Shown here piece after piece: positions 55,794 through 64,000 of a DNA stretch of 64,000 bases. Position 1 is the first letter of the stretch. The number at the start of each line of letters is the position of its first letter. The notes beneath the pieces were generated by a model, which saw nothing but the letters and a program-made list of their open reading frames with translations, ran no database searches and was not told the DNA's origin. The translations under genes were made by a program, and so were the position numbers. Source of the DNA: Periplaneta americana (Eukaryota > Arthropoda > Insecta > Blattodea > Blattidae); the NCBI RefSeq assembly GCF_040183065.1, contig NC_091117.1, positions 107,686,001-107,750,000 on the forward strand, read 5' to 3'.

Positions 55794-56100
55794 TTGTCCC
55801 TATGCAGCCCTAATCTAGGAAGAGTAAAAAAAAAAAAAAAAATCCAGACACTGCAGAGGACACAAAGACTCATGAATATAAAAATATCAAAAGCTTACAG
55901 GACCATATCTTATGAAGCCTCATGCGTGTTAACCGAAGTAAAACTAATCTGTATTTCAATCGCCGAAGTAGCAAAAAAATATAAAGCAACACATGGATTG
56001 ATAGAAGGTATTACTGTTGAATTTCACGCACCTCTTCCAGTAAAGGCATGGCATCATCCAGCAGAGAGGATCACAATAGATGAAGTCGATCATAGCACGC
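55794..56100 (+). pseudogene. R1/I-like LINE fragment, RT thumb region
   Basis: The forward frame KIQTLQRTQRLMNIKISKAY, RTISYEASCVLTEVKLICIS and PVKAWHHPAERITIDEVDH matches the region after reverse transcriptase in R1/I-group LINEs. No RT catalytic motif. It ends at the edge of the foldback cluster. Confidence 0.65.
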
Positions 56101-56778
56101 AATTTCCCATCTAAAAGTCAATCTCCCTCTCTATTTGACTCCCTCATAAATACAAGTTAATTCTGTTGTTATGATTACATATACATACTGAGAATTTTAA
56201 CCATTAAAAAAACGGGGTTTCCTTCAAATTTCAGAATGCCTTTCTCCCATTGTAGGCCTACATCTTATCCAATAGAAAACAGAGTTTACGTCCTCTTAAA
56301 CATGATAGATCACGTTTCTCAGATTATTAAATTTTGGGGGAAGGGGAAACTGAAAGGTGAATCTTAGGGTATGTTACATTTTCATGTCTCATAAAGTTTT
56401 ATTACCAACAAAAGATAATTTTAACGCTATTGATAAGCGGGGTGGTACAAATTGCGATATCTTATAACTAATTCGAGAGACAAATTTCACTGCACTCATC
56501 AATGTCACTTGTTTATTTTTAAATACATTAGGCCTGAATAAAATGCCAAGGTGTTGTATGCCTGGCTGCAAATTCAATTACCAGAAAGGAACTTAGTGGC
56601 GATATTTACTTTTCCTTGTGATGAAGTAACAAAAAACAGGAGTAAAATTAAGAAAATAGTATTTAAAATTAGCTCACGCGTGTATCCATACGCTTTGTAA
56701 ATTTAACTCAATGCTGCCTATAATTCCAGCTACATTTGTCGTAGAAAACTTGCTACAAATGTAGCTCGTGTGGCCGTA
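56101..56778 (+). mobile_element. THAP foldback element P0, right part only
   Basis: Matches 62772-63360 and, inverted, 57600-58190. It begins abruptly at AATTTCCCATCTAAAAG after the LINE fragment and ends in AGCTCGTGTGGCCGTA (56763-56778), the family's terminus. Confidence 0.7.
56543..56670 (+). pseudogene. THAP-domain exon fragment (P0)
   Basis: ATG at 56543 gives MPRCCMPGCKFNYQKG with the THAP CxxxxC. After a 1-base shift VAIFTFPCDEVTKNRSKIKK follows, with the FxFP box. The downstream CxxH is absent. Such domains bind DNA in P-type transposases. Confidence 0.65.
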
Positions 56779-57611
56779 CTTGCTGCCATCCGAGAATATC
56801 TCTATTTAGGTTACGGCCACACGAGCTATTTTTGTAGCAAGTTTTCTGCGACAAATGTAGCTGGAATTAAAGGCAGCATTGAGTTAAATGCAAGCGGCCA
56901 CACGGAGCAGTGAATGTAGCAAGTTTGGCGCATCCCAAGGTCGTGTCGCAACTCGAATGGGTCCAGGTCCATTTTTTCTGCGACATTTACTGCTGTTGGG
57001 TGGCCACACGTAGCGACATGGGTGACTACACGTGCAGCTACATTTGTAGCAACTTTCTGCGACAAATGTAGCTGGAATTATAGACCGCATTGAATTAAAT
57101 GGAAGCGGCCACACGGAGCAGTAAGTGTAGCAAGTTTGGCGCCGTCTGACATGTTAGGTCTATTCGTGACCAATAATTTTCCGCCTTAAACGAATTAACA
57201 TTGTTGTTAGTTACTGGAAATTTATTATGAAATCCATAAATTTAAACTTTAAATTTGTATTAATATTTATTTCCGCTTTACTAATTCCCAGAGGAGACTC
57301 AGTGAGTCAAAGAATATACATGTCAAAAGACTTTTATCTACTAATTGACATAAATAAAGAATAAATATCATGCAAAAGAAAACAAAAAAAATGGTAGCAA
57401 AAGTACAAACAACCGTGTAAAATGAATGGTTATGCTTTAATTTTTTAGGAATGAGATAGAAAGCGAAAATCAAATGTCATGTAAAGGACACACATATTAA
57501 GACTTTAAAAAGAGTGAAATAACAAATCGAAGTTATTCATTTTACAGTGGGGATTTACAATAATTTAGGGCATTGTAAATTTACAAATGCGTATGGATAC
57601 ACGCATAAGCT

Positions 57612-57739
57612 AATTTTAAATACTATTTTCTTAATCATACTCCTGTTTTTTGTTACTTCACCAGAAGGAAAAGTAAATATCGCCACTAAGTTCCTTTCTG
57701 GTAATTGAATTTGCAGCCAGGCATACAACACCTTGGCAT
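57612..57739 (-). pseudogene. THAP-domain exon fragment (P1)
   Basis: Reverse-strand counterpart of 56543-56670, starting ATG at 57739: MPRCCMPGCKFNYQKG, shift, then VAIFTFPSGEVTKNRS. Same breaks as P0. Confidence 0.65.
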
Positions 57740-58227
57740 TTTATTCAGGCCTAATGTATTTAAAAATAAAACAAGTGACATTGATGAGTGCAGTGAAATT
57801 CGTCTCTCGAATTAGCTATAAGAAATCGCAATTTGTACCACCCCGCTTACCTTTTAGCGTTAAAATTTTATTTTGTTGGTAAAAAAAAAAACTTTATGAG
57901 ACATGAAACTGTAACATACCCTAAGATTCACGTTTCAGTTTCCCCCTCCCCCGAAATTTAATAATTTGAGAAACGTGATCTATCATGTTTAAGAGAACGT
58001 AAACTCTGTTTTCTATTGGATAAGATGTAGGCCTACAATGGGAGAAAGGCATTCTGAAATTTGAAGGAAAACCCGTTTTTTAATGGTTGAAATTCTCAGT
58101 ACGTATATGTAATCATAACAACAGAATTAGCTTGTGTTTATGAGGGAGTGAACTAGAGAGGGAGATTCACTTTTAGATGGGAAATTATTATCATGAAAGA
58201 TTTATAACAATACGATGCACTCCTATC

Positions 58228-59241
58228 TCACTGGCCGCCAGCAGTGTGTTGTCTATAATAATCGGTTCTCCTCCTGGCACACATTAGAGTCAGGATTTCC
58301 CCCAGGGTTCGGTATTGGGTCCATTGCTTTTCTGTCTCTATATTAACGATATCGCGAAGTCATTTAAATATTGTAGATATCATATTTATGCAGATGATGT
58401 TCAATTATACATTTCCGCCAGTCCTGGTAGAATAAGTGACTGTATTAATAGACTCAATAAAGATCTCGAATCCGTTTCATCTTGGTCTCAACAATTCGGA
58501 CTTAACTTATATACAGATAAATCACAGGCTATCTTATTTTCGAATAAAAGATTAATCCCCGATATTAATAAGTTGAACCTTCCTCCTGTGACTCTGAATA
58601 AAGCGATCATTCCATTCAGTTCAACTGTAAAAAACCTGGGAGTTCATTTTGAATCTAATCTTACCTGGGACACGCATATCAAACACACATGCAAGAAAGT
58701 ATTTTCCACTCTTCACTCATTAAAACGAGTCTACCACTATCCAGCTAAATTAAAGCAGACGCTTGTACAGACTCTTATTATGCCTCATTTCGATTATTGT
58801 GACACTTTATTCAGTGATCTCAGGGTGAATTTATCCCAGAAACTGCAACGTGTTCATAATGCGTGCGTTCGTTTCATTTGTAATGTCTGCTACTACGATC
58901 ACATTTCTCCTTCTTTCGATAAATTATTGTGGCTCAGGTTAAATGAGAGGAGAAAGTTACATTCCCTTTCTCTCTTATACCGAATTTTGCACACCTCTAC
59001 TCCCTCTTACTTGTCTGTCCGATTCCACAGTCTTTCTCGGTATCATAACTTAAATTCTCGGTCACAATATGATAACACGCTAGAAATACCACTGCACACA
59101 TCATCTCTTTATTCTTCATCTTTCACTGTTGCTACTTCTCGTCACTGGAATTCTCTGCCGCCTGAAGTCAAGGACTGCCGAACTTTAATTTCCTTTAAAT
59201 GTAAATTACAAAAATATCTTATGATGAGTTGCCAGACTTAA
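58228..59241 (+). pseudogene. LINE reverse transcriptase, C-terminal half
   Basis: An open frame from 58315 carries GPLLFCLYINDIAKSF and the catalytic YADDVQLYI, then VKNLGVHFESNLTWDTH, MPHFDYCDTLF, LQRVHNACVRFICN, LHTSSLYSSSFTV and DCRTLISFKCKLQKYL. Upstream, 58228-58315 is frameshifted (ESGFPPGFGIG, normally GVPQGSVLG). The endonuclease and N-terminal RT are absent through 5' truncation. Confidence 0.85.
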
Positions 59242-59791
59242 CGCGTTGTAAATATTTAATGGAATGTGTTCCACTGTATTTATTTTTATTATTTTTTTTT
59301 CTTATTTTCATTATCGAAATTGTGTTTATTTATCACTTAACGCCAATATGTATCCCACTATGTTGTCGTTTTTTATTATTAATATATTTTTTGTGTACAT
59401 TTTATTCAATTGTCGGTTTCTGGTTTAATTATGTAAATCTACTTAATTGTAATCTAATACTAATACGTATACTAATGTGTTTATTTTTATTTTTACTGTG
59501 CACATTTTTTTTATTGAATTATCGGCTTCTGTTCTTTATGTGATTCGTATTTGATTCTAACAACATTAATATTTATTTCACTATGTTTATTTTTATTTTA
59601 TGAGGTACATTTTATGTAACTACCTCTTTTGATCTCATTATGTACCTAAATTGTATCAGTATGTACAGTAATTACTTAATTCCGATCCAGTTTTTTGTTC
59701 AACTGTGTAAGCAAGTTTTAATCCTGGTTGAATGTAAGAGAAGGCCTTACGGCCTTAACTCCGCCAGGTTAAATAAAGCGATTATTATTAC

Positions 59792-59835
<44 letters not shown>

Positions 59836-59838
59836 GAC
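58228..59838 (+). mobile_element. LINE (CR1/Jockey-like), 5' truncated, in P1
   Basis: Interrupts a stretch that is continuous in the inverted copy at 62640-62790. It ends with AAGGCCTTACGGCCTTAACT, CGCCAGGTTAAATAAAG and an (ATT)n tail (59784-59833). Confidence 0.85.
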
Positions 59839-59904
59839 ATAGTTTGTTACTAACAATACGGTGCCAATAAATATTGCTTCGCTTATGTATAGTCCAGCTG
59901 AGTT

Positions 59905-60450
59905 GCCCTATTTTTTAACTCTCTTCAAAATATCTTTCTTTAAAAAGTACATACACTTTTCTTCTTTCAATTTCGACCGAAAGAATTCTTCAATAATAAA
60001 ATGTATACAAAAGCGTTCTAGCAAACCCTTCACACCAATTTTGTATGGTAAAAAAAAAGTACAATTCTTTTGCAGGACTGACCTCACAAATCAGTATTGT
60101 CTATAAAGACATTTCCACTTTGAGTTGTATTTTGGGATATAAGGGTCAAGTTTAAATTGCCGCAACGTCCAATAAGCATTCTGCAAAACCAAGGAAAAGA
60201 GAACTTTTATGATAGATTGTTTACTTATACTCTATTCAAAATACCGTTCTTTGAGAGTACACATTTTTTTCTTTCATTTTCGACCAAAGGTTTCCTTCAA
60301 TAATAAAATCCATACAATAGCGTTCCAGTAAACCCTTCACAGCAATTTCATTTGTTAAAAAAACACAATTCTTTTACAAGACAGATCTCTCAAATATGTT
60401 ACAAACAGATTGCCTCTTTGAGTTGTGTTTTGCGTCATGTTTAAAACTCC
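59905..60450 (-). repeat. Two further copies of the repeated module (P1)
   Basis: Reverse-strand units near 60420-60240 and 60110-59930 read TQRGNLFVTYLRDL plus GLLERYCMDFIIEG, and TQSGNVF plus GLLERFCIHFIIEE, with stops and T-runs between. They align with LQQAILFVSNN plus GFAERLYEDLISRG of the frame at 60477-60767. Confidence 0.6.
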
Positions 60451-60476
60451 TTTTTACTTGGAGATGCTTCAGAAAT

Positions 60477-60767
60477 TCATGTATTGAAAAGGAAGAGCAT
60501 GTCTAACCTGTAGTACAATCCCAATGACCCTTCTACAGAACCACGAGAAATTAGGTCTTCATACAGCCTTTCAGCAAACCCTTCACCCACACCGTACTTC
60601 CGATTGTTACTGACGAACAATATTGCCTGTTGTAAAATCGACACAGGAATAAAAGTTAACTTTATGGTACTGCTATAAATTTTCTTCTCATGCGCATTAC
60701 AATTGCGTGTGACCGTAATAATGTACACTAACATCACACACAAAGCGACTTTGGCTTCATAATCCAT
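60477..60767 (-). CDS. Unidentified 96-codon frame with signal-peptide-like start
   Basis: The start MDYEAKVALCVMLVYIITVT, with a possible cleavage after NCNA, resembles a secretory signal: charged start, hydrophobic core. The rest contains SILQQAILFVSNNRKYGVG and GFAERLYEDLISRGSVEG. A possible splice donor ACAG|GTTAGA near 60510 would join it to the repeat units downstream. It lies just inside the repeats of element P1. I do not recognise the family. It could be a captured host exon or part of an element-encoded protein. Confidence 0.4.
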   Translation of the reverse strand: MDYEAKVALCVMLVYIITVTRNCNAHEKKIYSSTIKLTFIPVSILQQAILFVSNNRKYGVGEGFAERLYEDLISRGSVEGSLGLYYRLDMLFLFNT

Positions 60768-62015
60768 CTCGAAAGAAAGCTTTCTACTACACTACGGCTA
60801 AATGCTGCAAAACGCGAAAGAACTAGCTACAAATGTCGCTCGTGTGGCATGTCATATGGCCACACGTAGTGACATTTAACGCAGAAACTGGCAGTAATTG
60901 TAGCGCCCGTGTGGCCACCCATTTTGCGACAATTACGGCAGCTTCATTTCTAGCAAGTTTTCTGCGACAAATGTAGCTGGAATTATGGGCAGCATTGAGT
61001 TGAATGGAAGCGGCCACACGGAGCAGTAAATGTAGCAAGTTTGGCGCATCCCAAGGTCGTGTCGCAACTCGAATGGGTCCGGGTTCATTTTTTTCTGCGA
61101 CATTTACTGCTGTTGGTTGGCCACACGTAGCGACATGGGTGGCCACACGTGCAGCTACATTTGTAGCAACTTTCTGCGACAAATGTAGCTGCAATTATAG
61201 ACCGCATTGAGTTAAATGGAAGCGGCCACACGGAGCAGTAACGGTACGGCCACACGAGCTACATTTGTCGCAGGTTTTCTGCCATAAATGAAGCTGCCGT
61301 AATTGTCGCAAAATGGGTGGCCACACGGGCGCTACAATTACTGCTAGTTTCTGCGTTAAATGTCGCTACGTGTGGCCACATGACATGCCACACGTAGCGA
61401 CATTTGCAGCAACTTTCTGCGACAAATGTAGCTGGAATTATAGACCGCATTGAGTTAAATGGAAGCGGCCACACGGAGCAGTAAGTGTAGCAAGTTTGGC
61501 GCCGTCTGACATGTTAGGTCTATTCGTGACCAGTAATTTCCCACCTTAAACGAATTAACATTGTTGTTAGTTACTGGGAATTTCTTATTATAAAATCCAT
61601 ATTTTTAAACTTTAAATTTATATTAATATTTATTTCCGCTTTACTAATTCCCAGAGGAGACTCAGTGAGTCAAAGAATATACATGTCAAAAGACTTTTAC
61701 TTACTAACTGACAATACATAAAGAATAAATATCATGCAAAAGAAAACAAAAAAATTGTAATAAAAGTACAAACAACCGTGTAAAATGAATGGTTATGCTT
61801 TAATTTTTTAGGAATGAGATAGAAAGCGAAAATCAAATGTCATGTAAAGGACACACAGATTAAGACTTAAAAAGAATGAAATAACAAATCGAAGTTATTC
61901 ATTTTACAGTAGAGTAGTGCAATGTAAATTTACAAATGCGTATGGATACACGCGTAAGCTAATTTTAAATACTATTTTCTTAATCTTATTTCTGTTTTTT
62001 TGTTACTTCACCAGA

Positions 62016-62720
62016 AGTTACAGATTAGACATGCTCTTCCCTTTCCAATACATGAATTTCTGAAGCATCTCCAAGTAAAAAGGAGTTTTAAACATGACCC
62101 AAACATAACTCAAAGAGGCAATCTGTTTGTAACATATTTGAGAGATCTGTCTTGTAAAAGAATATATTGTTTTTTTCTTTTTTACCAAATGAAGTCGCTG
62201 TGAAGGGTTTACTGGAACGCTATTGTATAGATTTTATTATTGAAGGAAACCTTTGGTCGAAAATTAAAGAAAAAAATCTGTACTGTCAAAGAACGGTATT
62301 TTGAAAAGAGTATAAGTGAACACATCTATCATAAAAGTTCTCTTTTTCTTGGTTTTGCAGAATGCTTATTGGACGTTGCGGCAATTTAAACTTAACCCTT
62401 ATATCCCAAAATACAACTCAAAGTGGAAATGTCTTTATAACACAATAATATTTATAAACAATACTGATTTGTGATGTCTGTCCTGCAAAAGAATTGTACT
62501 TTTTTTTTTTACCAAACAAATTGCTGTAAACGGCTTGCTAGAACGCTTTGGTATACATTTTATTATTGAAGAATTCTTTAGGTCGAAATTGAAAGAAGAA
62601 AAATGTATGTACTTTTTAAAGAAAGATATTTTGAAGAGAGTTAAAAAATAGGGAACTTAGCCTGGACTATTCATAAGCGAAACAATATTTATTGGCACCG
62701 TATTGTAAGTAACAAAATGT
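62016..62720 (+). repeat. Inverted copy of the P1 interior with two repeat modules
   Basis: Forward units at 62095-62300 (TQRGNLFVTYLRDL, GLLERYCIDFIIEG) and 62405-62650 (TQSGNVFIT, GLLERFGIHFIIEE), with stops and T-runs. About 90 percent identical by eye to 59840-60500. Confidence 0.75.
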
Positions 62721-63215
62721 GTTATATATATATTGGCATCGTATTGTTATAAATCTGTCATGATAATAATTTCACATCTAAAAGTCAATCTCCCTCTCTA
62801 CTTCACTCCCTCATAAACACAAGTTAATTATGTTGTTATTATTACATATACATACTGAGAATTTCAACCATTAAAAAAACGGGTTTTCCTTCAAATTTGA
62901 GAATGCCTTTCTCCCATTGTAGGCCTACATCTTATCCTATAGAAAACAGAGTTTACGTCCTCTTAAACATGATAGATCACGTTTTTCAGATTATTAAATT
63001 TCGGGGGAGGGGGAAACTGAAATGTGAATCTTAGGGTATGTTACAGTTTCATGTCTCATAAAGTTTTTTTTTTTACCAACAAAAGAAAATTTTAACACTA
63101 AAAGATAAGCTGGGTGGTACAAATTGCGATATCTTATAGCTAATTCGAGAGACAAATTTCACTGCACTCATCAATGTCACTTGTTTTATTTTTAAATATA
63201 TTAAGCCTGAATAAA

Positions 63216-63345
63216 ATGCCAAGGTGTTGTATGCCTGGCTGCAAATTCAATTACCAGAAAGGAACTTAGTGGCGATGTTTACTTTACTTCTGGCGAAGAA
63301 ACAAAAAAAAAAAACAGGAGTAAGATTAAGAAAATAGTATTTAAA
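63216..63345 (+). pseudogene. THAP-domain exon fragment (P2)
   Basis: ATG at 63216: MPRCCMPGCKFNYQKG, then shifted VAMFTLLLAKKQ-like sequence. More decayed in the second half than P0 and P1. Partial opposite-strand remnants of the same exon lie at 61975-62012. Confidence 0.6.
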
Positions 63346-64000
63346 ATTGGCTTGCGCGTGTATCCATACGCATTTGTAAATTTACATTGCGCTAAATTAT
63401 TGTAGTTCTCTACTGTAAAATGAATAACTTTGATTTGTTATTTCACTTTTTTTAAAGTCTTAATCTGTGTGTCCTTTACATGACATTTGATTTTCGCTTT
63501 CTATCTCATTCCTAAAAAATTAAAGCATAATCATTCATTTTACACGGTTGTTTGTACTTTTATTACAATTTCTTTTTGTTTTCTTTTGCATCATATTTAT
63601 TCTTTATTTATTGTCAGTTGACATGTATATTTTTTGACTCACTGAGTCTCCTCTGGGAATTAGTAAAGCCGAAATAAATATTAATATAAATTTAAAGTTT
63701 AAAAATATGGATTTTATAATAAGAAATTCCCAGTAACTAACAACAATGTTAATTCGTTTAAGGTGGGAAATTATTGGTCACGAATAAACCTAACATGTCA
63801 GACGGCGCCAAACTTGCTACACTTACTGCTCCGTGTGGCCGCTTCCATTTAACTCAACGCGGTCTATAATTCCAGCTACATTTGTCGCAGAAAGTTGCTA
63901 CAAATGTAGCTGCACGTGTAGCCACCCATGTCGCTACGTGTGGCCAACCAACAGCAGTAAATGTCGCAGAAAAAATGGACCCGGACCCATTCGAGTTGCG

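Larger units (their letters stand above)
56812..61244 (-). mobile_element. THAP foldback element P1, with a LINE inside
   Basis: The left terminus TACGGCCACACGAGCT starts a long end (to about 57600) made of recurring ACATTTGTAGCAAxTTTCTGCG, GCGGCCACACGGAGCAGTAA and AATTATAGxxxGCATTGAGTTAAAT blocks. The interior on the reverse strand holds a THAP fragment, a unique section split by a LINE (58228-59838), the repeat-containing frame at 60477-60767 and a second set of end repeats (60830-61244). 56840-57125 and 60955-61244 are direct copies. The right boundary is obscured by element P2. Confidence 0.6.
61245..64000 (+). mobile_element. THAP foldback element P2, runs off the window
   Basis: Starts TACGGCCACACGAGCT at 61245. 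61380-62012 is the inverse of 63310 to the window end, so each terminal repeat is at least about 620 bp and probably more than 700. The interior 62016-62720 is an inverted copy of 59840-60500. Its left edge is an abrupt joint (CACCAGAAG|TTACAGATT) that drops the signal-peptide frame. It seems to have inserted into the right repeats of P1, after GGAGCAGTAACGG. Confidence 0.65.

Noticed and set aside
56826..57114. Reverse frames rich in VATHVAT
   Set aside because: Chance translation of the recurring GTGGCCACA and GTAGC blocks of the foldback ends; similar frames occur at 60823-61194.
1..64000. Host protein-coding gene
   Set aside because: I looked for conserved non-transposon domains and spliced exons on both strands and found none beyond the THAP relic and the unidentified frame at 60477.

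Overview
The window looks like a piece of a large, AT-rich insect genome. Repeat families point to a cockroach, and Periplaneta is my best guess: tRNA-derived SINEs with a CGTCGTTAAATAA-type tail, and a LINE whose 3' end encodes a GRPxGKRPxGRPRRRW motif. This is recognition from memory, not a database match. I find no convincing host protein gene, rRNA gene or functional tRNA gene. Almost everything identifiable is transposable-element sequence, mostly broken and often nested.

1-8.1 kb: the end of a Tc1-like element (1-285), a dispersed repeat, a non-autonomous Helitron (738-1970), hAT and LINE relics, trinucleotide arrays, and an inverted Helitron copy (7462-8110). 8.4-12.3 kb: a hAT element with TIRs, a perfect 8-bp target duplication and a spliced, frameshifted transposase; then a SINE. 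12.3-15.6 kb: a rearranged Gypsy-type LTR retrotransposon whose integrase core is inverted relative to the rest of pol. 16.5-18.0 kb: a four-exon THAP/P-element-type transposase relic. 18.4-24.4 kb: SINEs, a foldback element, a ZBED5-like hAT and a mariner-type relic.

24.4-31.3 kb: two Tc1-like elements head to tail, sharing one TA. The first is interrupted by a non-LTR retrotransposon with a PHD finger, a C2H2 finger, reverse transcriptase and a C-terminal restriction-like endonuclease. 32.5-36.3 kb: a third, diverged Tc1-like element. All three Tc1-like copies carry tRNA-like modules (A-box and B-box motifs followed by a T-run) a few hundred bases inside each end, pointing inward. This is the observation I consider most likely to be new.

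36.3-41.2 kb: degenerate tandem repeats, a mariner deletion derivative, a hAT relic and a MITE. 41.2-44.7 kb: an old Helitron helicase split at an A^T site by a younger Helitron. 45-49 kb: a SINE with a 13-bp target duplication, a 2.2-kb hAT and a near-perfect palindromic MITE. 49.0-55.4 kb: a LINE split by a mariner deletion derivative and by a pogo element, which itself carries an internally deleted LINE with a 15-bp target duplication. 55.8-64 kb: a cluster of foldback elements with long, internally repeated ends and THAP-domain fragments. These resemble the Galileo type of P-superfamily element and contain an unidentified repeat-containing reading frame with a signal-peptide-like start.

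No pathway is encoded. Relationships between features are insertion order and shared ends. Boundaries given with target-site duplications are read directly; others are approximate.
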